A DNA stretch of 64,000 nucleotides from Smallanthus sonchifolius (GCA_023525975.1 CM042023.1:62001-126000); one strand, 5' to 3'. Counted from the stretch's first letter, positions 1-11,596 are shown. Numbers and translations: made by a program. The notes: generated by a model from the sequence alone, not told the origin.

Positions 1-80
1 TTGGCTGGCTGCTAGACTCTCCCCTCTTTTGTACTTATTTCTTTTAATTAATAAAATTTACCTGCGGTACCGTCCCCGTT
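1..80 (+). mobile_element. 3' tail of a LINE, cut by the window edge
   Basis: The first 80 bases match the last part of the complete LINE further on (8766-8846). Both have GGCTGCT..GA..TCTC, then TTAATAAAATTTACCT and GGTACCGTCCCC. This is therefore the end of an upstream LINE copy of the same family in the same orientation. It runs directly into telomere-like repeats. The body of the copy lies outside the window. Confidence 0.8.
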
Positions 81-156
81 CCCTAAACCCTAAACCCTAA
101 ACCCTAAACCCTAACCCCTAACCCCTAACCCCTAAACCCTAAACCCCCTAACCCTG
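81..156. repeat. telomere-like (CCCTAAA)n tract
   Basis: About ten units of CCCTAAA with CCCCTAA and CCCTAA variants. It starts at the end of the LINE tail and stops about 16 bases before the first ATG of the next LINE. The C-rich strand is on the plus strand. It is too short and degenerate to be a functional telomere, so an interstitial tract linked to LINE insertion is the simplest reading. Confidence 0.9.
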
Positions 157-171
157 CTTCCATTCCTCGCT

Positions 172-3100
172 ATGGCTTTCGATCACAAAGAGACTGAAAA
201 GAATTATTGTAAGATTGACCCCCCCCCCGATTTGGGTAGCGGCAGCCGATCTTGGGGCGATGGTGATAGTGACGACGATGTCATTCCTGATGAAGACACT
301 GATTTCGGTCCCTCTCGTGGGGAGGATCAGACGAAATCGGGTTGGGTTGAGAAGGCAGTTCATAGGTATAGTTTACGGAGTGAGGGTGGAGGATCGAAAG
401 AATCATTGAAAGCATCGTCCAAACTGAAGAAGAAAAAAAACCAAAGAAAAGGGTCGGTTATCAAGGATGCGGAGTTCTATATGACTGGGAAGGAAAACAT
501 GCATGTGAATGTGGATATGGCTACGTGCATGGGAGATGTCGGTGTTCATGCGGCCGCCATGTAGGAAAGCAATTATGTGTGCAGCGATACAAATAATAGT
601 GGATTATAGGTTGGGGAAAATCATGAGCAGTTGGATCTGGTGAAAGATCGACAGGAGAGGGATACATGGGATAGTGTTGATGATGAACCAATGAATGAGA
701 CGGGGGCTACACTAATAGACGAAGACTTGCATATGGTATTGCTCAACAAAGAATATACGGGAGACTCCATCCTGGAAAATCTATCTAGTACTGGAGGTAC
801 CCGACTGATCATGAAGCAAAGGAGGATGATGAGATGGAGGTCTGCTCTGGTTGGAACGAGGAAAGCAACCATCTGGCTATGGAGGAGATGACGAGCCCGA
901 GTTCCTTTATTCCGAATAATCTTGTTAATACCACTGCTGACTTTCAGGTCGAAGGACATACCGAGTGGGCCAGAATGACTAAAGAAAAGGTACTTATTGA
1001 ATGGCCAGCAAGTTGGCATAGCAACGACGAGTTGGATCTGAGCTCCAGATGGGAAGCTACTATCCATGCAGCCAGGAATGCCTGGGTGGAGGAATTCGCA
1101 GAAGGAAGGAGTGACTTGCAACAGGGTTCAATTTTCACGAAGAATACCCACCTGTGGGGGCCGGAAATCCAATTTTTTAAACAGTTTGACACTATGGTGG
1201 AATGCCTTGCGAAGTGGGTCGGAAGCCACAAACTAAATGATCATGAGGCATGGAGAAAGGAGACAGGACAAAGACGGGCTCTCCCAAACTGGTTGGATGT
1301 GGAAAGGGGAAAATGCAATCCGGGGGAGACTATGCAACGTGATAAAAAGAAAAAAAGGAAGCACAAAGGACGGAATCCGTTCAAAAATCAAAATACTGGG
1401 TTGCAAGGAAAAGATGGTCATGACACCAGAAGGAAAATCAAGGTGCACTCCTCTAAAAAGCAGAACTTTCTAAAGTCTCTCTCACAAGAAGCAGTAATTT
1501 TCTCCAACTCGGGTAACATCCCTAAGGTAATCCCCCCTCCTTTAGGATTTGGTGAATTTAGAATAGGAAAAGCTTCACCCGGGAACATCGAAAATGGAAG
1601 CAAACCTAAGGTACCACAGACGAGTAAACTTGATAGGTTATATAAAGAACTAGTGGCAAAGGAAGTAAAACTATAAGAAATTGCGGGAAGTGTCCTTAAA
1701 ACTGATGCTAATAGAGTGCTTTTGAACTCTATACTTGGTATGAAAGCATGCAAGTTAAAGAAATTCTCAGCCCATGTTAATGCTCAAGGAATGGTAACCA
1801 TCGATGAAGATATGGTTGATAACACTCATGAAACAGAAGAGACTAACCAGGTCCATATTCCTGCCCCTAAATCTTCGTATGCTCAGAAGCTCACAGGTTT
1901 GAGTGATAGGCCCCTAGAAGGGGCAATCCAGTATTACCCACCTTTGGTCAACAGTGTAGGAATAAAGGTGGCTGTTATTGACCCCAAGTATATAATCCAA
2001 GCCAGGGAGGAGTATAAAAATGTTCTATATGGCTACTTTGTTGGTGATGAACCGTCTTTGCAATATGTGAGATACAACTTGTTCAAAATGTGGAAACCTT
2101 ATGGCATCATCGACATCTCCTCGAATGGGTCAGGGATCTTTCTGTTTAAATTTGCTAAAGAGGAAGGAATGAATAAAGTAATAGAACTGGGACCATGGAT
2201 AGTAGCAAACATGCCTTTATGCATCAAGAGATGGGATGCTGGGATGAATACGAAGAAAGCGGCACCAGACACAGTACCTGTATGGATGGTCCTAAAGAAC
2301 CTTCCGTTGGATCTATGGTACACGGAGTGCATTTGCAGAGCGGTTAGCTGCATAGGTAACCCCATCACCTTCGATAAGGTCACTAAAAGCAAATGCATGA
2401 ACAGGAAAGAGGCGGGAGGATATGCGAGGGTCCTGGTGGAAGTTAAGGTGGATGTTATTTTAGCAACGGACGTACGTGTCTGGTACCCAAGCGTAAATGG
2501 TGTAGCTGAAAAGTTTGTGAATATTGATGTGGAATTTGTCAATGTCCCGGTGAAGTGTGACCATTGCAGAGTGTTTGGCCACTCTTTTGAAACCTGTGGG
2601 GAGAGACCTAGATCTTCTGAAGAAATAGAACGTGATAAAGTGCAACTGGGCAATAAACCTAATACTGATGGGGCTGCAACAGTTGAGACTACTACTAAGG
2701 TGGATGATGGATTTACCGTAGTGAGGAATAGAAAGAGCGGCAATAGGCAATCTAACTCAGGGATGTGGAATAACTCACGGCCAGTAACTAATAACATGGG
2801 ACATAGGAGGAATGTGCCTGGCACTCAGCCGGGAAATAGGAACAGACAAAATGGAACTGGCATTATTAATACCTATGAGAGGAACATTGTATCCAACCAA
2901 AATGGGGTGAATGCACAAGCTGGCAAGGGGAAGGAAGGGGAAGGTGAGAAACAAGAGGGGCTAAGCAATGCTAGCAACTACACTACACAAAAGGTGGTAA
3001 ACGAACTGATGCCCACGAACCATTTGCAGGGTCTGCAAGGAAAAGACAAACCTAAAAGAATATCGGATGTCCACATGGTTGAAACCGCCAATAGGTTTAT

Positions 3101-3628
3101 GTTACTTGATGAGGATGGTAATGAGATGGTAAATAATAAGGAGGGAATGGAAAACACGGAACCACATGTGCCTCAACAAGAGGAAAGGAATGCTGGATGG
3201 ATCAAGAAACAAGAACGGATTTTAAATAAAGATTATAGTAGTCAGGTGAATCAAGAGGAACGGTTTGAAGCTAAGAGGTATGTGTTGGATAAACTGATCC
3301 CCCTGACGAGTGTCCTTTCGGGGTGGTCCAAAGCCCAGATACAGTATTTTAGACACTTGTGTTGTATATATGAGTTTGGACAGGGTTACTTGGCTGCAAA
3401 TAGAGAAAATGATAGCGAACAGGAGACGAATGATAGTGACATGTTTAATGAGGCTGAACACATAGAGAAGTGGAGTCTGAAACTGATGCGACAGCTATGA
3501 TGATGAGTCCGGATGGTCCCACTCCCCTTACTGCTGAAGGCCATACGATTATTACTGAAAATTCAGAAGCCACGGCACAACCCCCTGTTGCTATGAAGAG
3601 GGGTGAGCTTTCTAAATGTGTTTCTTAG
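172..3628 (+). pseudogene. LINE ORF1, DUF4283/CCHC nucleic-acid-binding protein, broken
   Basis: Frame 172 opens with MAFDHKETEKN and is followed by acidic and lysine-rich stretches. It meets TAG at 562 and at 607, shifts frame near 834, then runs to TAA at 1674. Reading resumes to 3500, with a last frameshift just before TAG at 3626-3628. The 1716-3500 part encodes a DUF4283 domain (…LGPWIVANMPLCIKRW…) and a CCHC zinc knuckle, CDHCRVFGHSFETC, at 2556-2597. A Gln/Lys/Asn-rich tail with DDGFTVVRNRK follows. In this family the protein is the RNA-binding gag-like partner of ORF2. The stop codon abuts the ORF2 ATG. Confidence 0.88.
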
Positions 3629-6600
3629 ATGGATCTTCGAATTCTTACGTGGAACGTCCGGGGACTAAATGGTCGAAACCACTAGGAATACCTTACTCGG
3701 TTAATTCATATGCATGGTTTGAGTCTTTGTGGCGTTCTTGAATCTCATCTTACCCCTTCTAAGATTCGGGGAGTGTGTAATAAAGTGTTTCATAACTGGG
3801 AATGGATATCAAATATGGCCTACTGTAATAACTGGATCCGTATAATTGTTGGCTGGGATCCTAAAGCTATTGAGCTCATGGTGGTTGACCAAAATGAGCA
3901 AGCCATCCACTGCCTCGTCAAACCTGTGGTGGGCCACTGTGAATTCTTCTGCTCCTTTATTTATGGCCAAGTCCGGGCAGAAAAACGAAGATGGTTATGG
4001 GAGGATTTGGGTAGATTTCATGCCACTCTCGGACAGGAACCTTGGCTCACTGTGGGGGACTTTAATGTGATTAGGAGCCCTGTGGAGACCTCTTCAGGAA
4101 TTGCTAGCTATTCTCGAGAAATGCAGGAGTTTAATGAATGTTGCAACCAAATCGGTATTGATGATGTAACTAGTTCGGGCTTTAAGTTCACTTGGAACAA
4201 ATCCCCTGGGAAACCGGATGGGTTAATGAAAAAACTGGATAGAGTTATGGCCAACTGCAACTTTGATACCAAATTTCCTCAAGTTAAAGCCGAATTTTTG
4301 CCATTTGGGACCTCGGACCACGCCTCTTCTTTGGTCACTCTACCTCGATGCAAACCAAAATGGAAACAACGCCCCTTCAAGTTTATTAATTACCTCACTA
4401 AAAAAAAGGTTTCCAAACGGAGATCAAACGAGGCTGGGATGTGCATGTCATGGGCTGCAATATGTATAGAGTTGTCAAGAAACTTCAAGCTTTAAAGGGC
4501 CCTCTGAGACAATTCTGAAATAAAAAAGGTGATTTTGCAAACAAGATTGAGAAAGTTCGGTGTGAACTTGAAACTATTCAAAAGGAGGTTGTTGACCAGC
4601 CGAATAACAAGGACCTGTGTGAAGAAGAGCAAACCTATATGACGATTCTCAAAAACCTGTTGCTAGATGAGGAGATGATGCTTAAACAGAGATCGAAAGT
4701 TACTTGGTTAAGAGAAGGGGACCAGAACTCTAAATACTTCCATAATGTCATTAAAGGCTCCCACCAAAAGAACAGGATTAGTGCAATTAGTGACCAGGAA
4801 GGGAATGTCTTCCATGACGAAAAAGTTGGGCAGCAGTTTGTCAAATACTATAAGGAAATTCTGGGAACAAAAGCCTCAGTTACTAGCATTTACCAACCTC
4901 ATGACCTGTTCGTGAAAAAACTAAACAGAGAAGTGGCGGATAAGATGGTCCGGATGGTTACTAGTGAGGAAGTAAAACTAGCCATGTTTAATATTGAAGA
5001 TGATAAAGCCCCGGGGCCTGATGGGTATACTGCAAAATTTTTCAAAGCGTCATGGGACATTGTGGGGAAGGATGTCTGCATGGCGATACAAGACTTTTTC
5101 ACTAATGGCAAACTTTTGAAACAAGTTAACTCGGCTGTTATTTCCCTGATCCCGAAAGGTACGCACCCAATCTCTGTCACTGACTTTAGACCTATATCAT
5201 GTTGCAATGTGATATACAAATGCATATCCAAAATTATTTGTGATAGACTGAAGGAAGGACTGGGCTCCATGGTGGATGAATGCCAAAGCGCGTTTGTCCC
5301 GGGTAGGGTTATTTCTGATAATATACTGCTAACTCAGCAGTTGGTGAGGAATTATCACAGAAATAGGGGGGAGGCAAAAATTGCATTGAAAATTGATATT
5401 CAAAAGGCATACGACACTGTCGATCATGGGTTCATGAATACTTGCTTGGATCACTTTGGCTTTCACCCATGCATGCGGTATTGGATCATGACATGTCTCA
5501 CCTCAGCCTCATACTCTATAAATGTCAATGGGGAAATACATGGTTTCTTTAATGGAAAACGGGGATTATGGCAAGGTGATCCCATGTCCCCTTACCTTTT
5601 CACGCTTGTGATGGAGGTCCTGAATTTAATCCTCAAAAGGAAAATAGAAATGGAAGGAACGTTTCAATACCACTAGGGTTGCAAGGAAGAAAAAATCTCC
5701 CATCTTTGCTTTGCGGATGATTTATTTATTTTTGCTCATGCGGATGTGGATTCGGTGGGGATTATAAAACATGCTTTAGAGGAATTTAGCTCCTACTCTG
5801 GCCTTAAGCCTAATCTTAACAAAAGCACCATGTTTTTGGGGAATGTTCGAACAAATGTGGTGAATGATTTGAAAATCCTCCTTCCATTTCGAGTGGGCAA
5901 GCTACCCGTTAAGTACCTTGGCGTTCCCCTATTGTCTAAACGTCTTTACTCGAGAGATTGCAACTGCCTTATTGATAAAGTCAAGGCAAAGGTAGGGGAT
6001 TGGAAGAACAGATTCCTTTCGTTTGCGGGCCAGCTACAACTTATCAAATCGGTCCTATCTTCGTTACAGGTCTATTGGGCCTCGGTCTTTATATTGCCGA
6101 TTAATGTTATTAATGACATAGAATGTGTTATGAGGAGATTCTTGTGGAGTCACTCGGACCAGGGTAAGGGACAGACTAGAGTTAGTTGGAATGAGATCTG
6201 TAAGCCGAAATACCATGGGGGATGGGTATTAAGTCGCTTCAAACCCGGAATGAGGCCCTCATGGCTAAGCATATCTGGAATATTGTCACAAAAAAGGACT
6301 CCATCTGGGTTAAATGGGTTTACTCTACAAAACTCAAGAATAGTCATTTCTGGGATATCCGGGCTGGGGATGGAGAAAGCTGGAGCTGGAAAAACATCCT
6401 AACAAATAGAGGAACGGTGAGAAAACATATTGTCTCACTAGTTGGGGATGGTCAAAACACTTCTATTTGGTATGATATATGGCACATCCATAGCCCGCTA
6501 TGTGAATTTATTTCTCTGCGAGATATAGGGAGGGCGGGCCTAAATGTGGATAGCAAAGTGAATTGCGTTGTCTCTTATGGAACTTGGGGGTGGCCCCAAG

Positions 6601-7310
6601 AATTTCCTACAAATATCCATGTCTCTGGGACCAACCACCACCTTTTCTTACGGTTGGAAAAAGGGATACAATGGGCTGGAAAACCAATTATGGGAAGGTT
6701 GGAGATTTCACTACTAGACAAGCCTTTACTGATTTTTGTGACACCCACCCGGAGGTACCGTGGAGTAAGACGGTTTGGTTTAGCCAAAACATTCCCAGAC
6801 ATGCCTTCATTACCTGGCTAGCTATCAAACACAGACTCCCTACTCAAGACAGGCTTAACAGATGGGATGATGCTAGAAAGGGTACATGTGCCTTCTGTAA
6901 GGCCCAAGCGGATAGCCACCAACACTTGTTTTTTGAATGCAACTTCCCAAATCAGGTATGGAAAAAAATGATTCCCAAAGGGGAGTTTATGAACCCCCCC
7001 TTGCACTTGGGTAGAATGCATTGCTCATGTTAACAAGTTGAGTCGAAATAAGTCCATAGATAGTATTATCTGGAGGCTTATTTTCTCGGCCACCATCTAT
7101 CATATTTGGCAAGAAAGGAATATGAGACTGTTCCAAGAGCATTTTAGAACTACGGAGCTCCTATGTAAAATCATAATTGAATCGGTCCAATGTAGATTGA
7201 AAGGGTTAACAATTAAACCTAGTAGCAGATCGATGGAATTAGCAAAACTATGGGGATTCTATGTGCAACCGAAGAAACGGGACCAAAACTCTACAAATGT
7301 GTTCTGTTAG
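3629..7310 (+). pseudogene. LINE ORF2, endonuclease-reverse transcriptase, broken
   Basis: Starts at ATG 3629 with MDLRILTWNVRGLNG, the usual start of the APE-type endonuclease; LTVGDFNVI and GTSDHAS are later endonuclease motifs. The reverse transcriptase follows: DDKAPGPDGYTAKFF, RPISCCNVIYK, LKIDIQKAYDTV, GLWQGDPMSPYLF and FADD at 5710-5721. A C-terminal zf-RVT domain (RHAFITWLAIKHRLPTQDRL, CAFCKAQADSHQHLFFEC) ends near 7000. Breaks are TAG 3683, a frameshift in the A8 run at 4402-4409, TGA 4516, TAG 5674, and frameshifts near 6222, between about 6560 and 6650, and near 7020. The catalytic motifs themselves are intact. Confidence 0.92.
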
Positions 7311-8846
7311 GATGGTGGTGGGAGAGTGTGGTTGGAGGAGTCGGCCTCATCAAAATTTGGGGGACATCTACATGAGCTGCCACTTTTTGAGAATCCAATT
7401 TGCTTATGCGAGAACCAGTTTGATATTGAGAGGGGCTAGGTGGCAGGGTGGGACCCAAGAGTGCTTCAACGGGATGACTGGGGGTGGGTTGGTACAATAC
7501 ACACACAATATAATACACGTTGGAGCGACGTGAGGATTCCCAGCACTGTTGAGGCTAACTCGGGATGTGGGTGGGGGGAATGGTCTAACCTTTTGTCTTA
7601 TGATAATATGTTTTCTTGCAGGAGGATTAAAGGGGAATTACCCCAATACTTTTTGTGCATGGGGTATGGAACAGGCATGCAATGGCCTTCAACGGGAAAT
7701 GGGAAGGGGGATGGGTTACTATGGGTTGTGGAGGGATTTGGGTTGGCCCAGCAGTATTTTTCTAGGAGACTGGGGCATTGGCTTGGTACAACGTGCACAT
7801 GAATCACTGTCAGAATTTGGAGGGGGGAAAGGTTTCTAAATACTGCTGGGGGAAATCGGGATGGTTCTTCTATGTCTTGTTTGACACCCTGGACCTGGCC
7901 ACTCGAGGTTTGCTTGGTGGGAGTTACTTGCATGCATCCTACGTCGGGGCCTATCCGGGGTGGGGTTGGTACACTTATCACACTATGCACCTTGCTTTTG
8001 AGCGATGAGTGTGTGGGTTGTATGGGTTTTGTTAAATATGGGTTGGGTCTATTATGGTTTAGTCCGGATGGGGTTGGTGGGCATGGTACACAGAGCACAC
8101 GTGCTACCACTATAAAGAGTGACGTGAGATATGAAACCATAATAGGTAGGAACGGACCGTGGAGCAGGCTATGGTTGGCGAGGTGGGTGGTCCTGTTGGT
8201 GTTTTGTTTTTGGCATGTTAGGCGGCTAAGGGACCGGGTTGGAAAGAATGAGTTTGCTCCAAAATCGTTCCGATCAGTGAGACAAAGTGAGGAGCAAAAG
8301 TGTTACTTGACGAATTCTTGGGATAGGAGCTTAGTTACTTTGGACCTAGAGTACTGTGGTCCTAGGAGGCAGGCGGGAACAGGAATTAAGGAACCAAAGG
8401 TTGGACAAATAAAGCCCTGGAAGATAATCAGAAATAAAATCCGAGCTACATTCAGCATTATACGGAATTCCAATAAGGATAATATAACCGGAGGCATAAT
8501 GTGGAATGGGAATCCGGAACAGAAATTGGGAAAGAATATAAATCCGGGGTATGACATAAATAGAAACAAAAGAAGACATAACGGCTTATTTCAATGTTCT
8601 ACTTACCTTATTTTGTACGTTTGGTTAGGAAGGTTTATTATTTGCTTGTATGGTATATTTCGAATTGGTTGGTTATTGTGGCTTAAACTAATGGACGGAA
8701 TCACCTAATTGGGTGAGGCCGGTTTTTCGGGATCCAGCTGTTTTCAGACTTAAGGGGTCTATCCCTTTGTTGGCTGCTGGATTCTCTCTTTTTTATAACT
8801 ATTTTTTCCTATTAATAAAATTTACCTGGGGTACCGTCCCCTTACC
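7311..8846 (+). other. long LINE 3' untranslated region
   Basis: About 1.5 kb between the ORF2 stop and the A tail, rich in G and T with many GGGTTGG and GGGGGATGGG runs. No family is recognisable. A 278-codon open frame at 7872-8708 has no known motif and a composition that follows the G/T bias. The last 80 bases match the tail at 1-80, which anchors the 3' end of the element. Confidence 0.6.
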
Positions 8847-8855
8847 AAAAAAAAA

Positions 8856-8986
8856 CCCATAACCCTAACCCCAAACCCCAAACCCCAGACCCCAGACCCT
8901 AACCCTAACCCATAAACCCCTAAAACCCTAACCCCTAAAACCCTAACCCCTAAACCCATAAACCCTAAACCCCTAAACCCTAAACC
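8856..8986. repeat. telomere-like (CCCTAAA)n tract, degenerate
   Basis: About 130 bases of CCCTAAA-type units with CCCATAA, CCCCAAA, CCCCAGA and CCCCTAAAA variants. It follows the A run of the LINE directly. The C-rich strand is again on the plus strand, as at 81-156. Confidence 0.88.
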
Positions 8987-10212
8987 ATGAAATTAAGTGT
9001 GTGTTTTTCATGGTGTTTTCTCTCTAGCCCCCCTTCCTAATTGGCGCCCCCTTTCTCTATTCTTCGGATTTGGCCAATACAATTAGGACCTAAGGTGTTC
9101 CCTACACCGATGGGGATCATTGTTATGTGATTACGGCGTGAGAGAAGGGGGATGGGGTGGGGGTTAGGGTTGGCGGCTTGTTTCAAGGTTTCGGCTCTTG
9201 TTTCTCCGAGTTCTTGTTTGTGGAAGCCGTTGTTGAGGATTGGACGGCCACCTCTTTTTCTTTACCGGGCGATAGGATGGATTCCGAAGACGGTATCAAA
9301 AGCTTATTAGGTGGGTTAATTTTCTTAGGAGCCGCTCGGCCTCTCTATTGAGCCGCCTTGCCTTCTGGCCGTAGGGTTGGGGGCGGGTTCGATTTTGGTG
9401 GATGATGCTCGATGAGGGTGGAGATGCAAAGAAGGATCGGGGTGATGAGAGTTCCGGGGCTAGGTTTCATGCGAGCAATCTCCGATCAAGTTCGCTTGGT
9501 TCTTGATTGTTCTCGGACTGTTTGGTTCGGTGCTAGAATTCACGGTGGAGGTGTGTTCTTTTGATCGTAGGAGGGTTTCTTCCGATTCATGATTAATTTG
9601 GAATAGTAATATGGGATTAAAGTTTGGCCGGTTTCTGCTCTTGGCCGCCGGAGTCGCCGGAGGAGCTCTGCCGGAAAGACGGTTAGGGTTTCGAAGGGGA
9701 GGAGGGTGGTGCTAAGTGACGAGATGGGCTGGACGCTTGCATGTGGCTCATGTTGGTTGGGTTTAGGCCTAGCCGATGCGGGGATGCATGTGGGTTAGGG
9801 TTCGGGTTTGCTTGGCTCGATGGGGTGGGCTCTACGTCTGCTTGGGCTTGGTTCGTGTTTTTTGGTGGGTCGCGAGGGGTCATCGGGCTGCCCTTGGTTG
9901 CTGCATGTGACTCGGGTGGGTAGGTTTGTTCGGGTTTGCATGCGGATTTGGTTTTTGGGTTGAGGCTCGATGGGGTGGGCTCACGGATGCATGGGTTTGG
10001 TTCTTGTGGGTTTGAGTCGCGGGAGTTAATTGAGCCGAGAATGGTTGGTGATGGATGGGATGGGGCGATGCTTGGGTTTACGTGTTCATGGTCATTCCAT
10101 GCATGGGGATGCCTTAACCTTGGCCTCATTTGATGTAATACCGGATTGGGTAGGTAACGAGTTTTTTTGGTCTTCGCTGGAGGTGATTCTTGATTCATGA
10201 AGATTATTTGAC

Positions 10213-10614
10213 GCTTTGTTCTCTTGGCTTGGGGCATGGTAAGGACAGCTACTCGGATTAAATGTATGAGGCTAGACGGCTTGTACACGGTAAGGTTTAG
10301 TTGCTCGGTTTTAGTGCTTCCTGCCATGTGTGGGTTAGGCATCATGTGATTTACTTGTTTTGAGATTGCTTGTGGTGGGTCCTAAATTTTTGGTTACTTG
10401 CTCAGTTATGATGTATCACCAGAAAGGGTTGGTGATGGTTACCTGGTATTCTCTTGAGTTTTTGGCCATTCTGGATTGTTGGGGCTTTGTTCTCTTGAAT
10501 TGGGGCATGGTAAGGATGACTACTCGGTTTAAATGTATAAGGCCCAAGGACTTGTACACGGTAAGGTTTAGTGATCGGTTTTAGTGCCTTGTCTCATGTG
10601 TGAATTGGGCATCA
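10213..10614. repeat. imperfect direct duplication (about 130 bp, spaced 270 bp)
   Basis: 10213-10344 and 10483-10614 are copies of one another: GCTTTGTTCTCTTG, GGGGCATGGTAAGGA, TTGTACACGGTAAGGTTTAG, GGGCATCA. They differ by scattered substitutions, so the duplication is old. Confidence 0.75.
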
Positions 10615-10831
10615 ATTGGTTTAGATGGGTGGAAACGCTTGAGGTATTTGGTTTTTGTTACTTTCTCTATTATGATGTCTTAATGGATGGAATCTGAGCT
10701 CGGGTGGAGTTTCTAGGATGGGCGAGGCATTGGGTGTTGATATATGGATTGGGCTCTATATTCTTGTCTGGATGGTTAGTCTTGAAGCTTTAAATTTTTG
10801 CTTATTTATGTATGCATGGGTTGGGTATCTT

Positions 10832-11225
10832 CTTTGGGCCTTAGAAATGGGGTAGAAGGTATATCCAAGTATGGGCTTGGGCTAGTTGCTAGTACAGTTG
10901 TGGAACGGGCTACACTCCCTATGGATGCATAGATTAAATCCCCTAAATGAGCCTTAGCAATGGGACGGGGGTGGACCTTGAGAATGGGCTTGAGGTGGCA
11001 GTTGTTTGGGCTTAGGAAGACCACTTACAGATGGACTGGCATTTTCCTTATTTCCTTTGGGCCTTAGAAATGGGGTAGGGAATAAGCCCAAGTATGGGAT
11101 TGGGCGTATCACTAGTACAGTTATGGAACGGGTATTGGATTCTGCGGGTTGGTCTGTTAAGCCCCCTAAATGAGCCTTAGAAATGGGACGGGGGTAGACA
11201 TTGAGTATGGGCTTGATGTGGTGGC
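10832..11225. repeat. imperfect direct duplication (about 170 bp, spaced 223 bp)
   Basis: 10832-10999 and 11055-11225 share CTTTGGGCCTTAGAAATGGG, CTAGTACAGTT.TGGAACGGG, CCCCTAAATGAGCCTTAG and GGGACGGGGGT. Together with the 10.2-10.6 kb pair it shows that this element grew by repeated internal duplication. Confidence 0.8.
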
Positions 11226-11582
11226 TAGTACGGACTTGATATCTTGGGCTTGGATGGATGATCTTTGTCTTATATCTGCACTTGGGCCTCGCGTGTTCTG
11301 GACTTTCTTCTTAGGGCTTGGATTTGGATGGTTTGATTATGGGTCTGGGTGCCTAGTATGTCTCATTTGGGCCTGCGTGCCTATTTTGTTTGGTTGGGCC
11401 TGCGTGCCTTAGTATGTTTCATGTTTGGTTTAGGCTTCGGCCTGTTAGTATGTCTTTTTTGATTCTCGTGGTTCCCCCCTCCATGGTAAAAAGCCCAGGA
11501 AGGGGGGATGCACGTCGTATGTAACACCCATTCTATTTAAATAAAACATTTACCTAGGGCTTTGTCCTTTTCCCAAAAAAAA

Positions 11583-11596
11583 AACCCTAAACCCTA
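11583..11596. repeat. short telomere-like tract at the third LINE-type tail
   Basis: Two CCCTAAA units directly after the A run. This is the third case in the window of a LINE-type A tail followed by this repeat in the same orientation. Confidence 0.7.

Larger units (their letters stand above)
157..8855 (+). mobile_element. LINE (non-LTR retrotransposon), near full length, inactive
   Basis: An L1-type plant LINE of about 8.7 kb. It has ORF1 (172-3628), ORF2 (3629-7310), a 3' untranslated region of about 1.5 kb, a terminal AATAAAATTTACCT motif and a run of nine A at 8847-8855. The LINE copies itself by target-primed reverse transcription. Both reading frames hold stops and frameshifts, so this copy cannot mobilise itself. 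It sits between two telomere-like tracts and no separate target-site duplication can be recognised among those repeats. Confidence 0.9.
8987..11584 (+). mobile_element. non-coding LINE-like element sharing the LINE 3' end
   Basis: A 2.6-kb G/T-rich segment with no convincing protein. Its 3' end, AATAAAACATTTACCT then GGGC and TTTGTCC, closely resembles the coding LINE's AATAAAATTTACCT-GGGGTACCGTCC. It ends in a run of ten A and then CCCTAAACCCTA. It therefore looks like a non-autonomous or 5'-replaced relative that uses the same reverse transcriptase. The 5' end directly follows the telomere-like tract. Short open frames on both strands here are not conserved coding. Confidence 0.6.

Noticed and set aside
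2099..2824. 241-codon antisense frame
   Set aside because: Shadow of the LINE ORF1, whose DUF4283 and zinc knuckle lie on the plus strand.
7872..8708. 278-codon open frame in the LINE 3' region
   Set aside because: No recognisable motif, G/T-biased composition, and it lies between ORF2 and the A tail where these elements carry no third gene.
9683..10345. 220-codon antisense frame rich in Pro, Ser and Asn
   Set aside because: Driven by the G/T bias and internal repeats of a non-coding element; no conserved motif.
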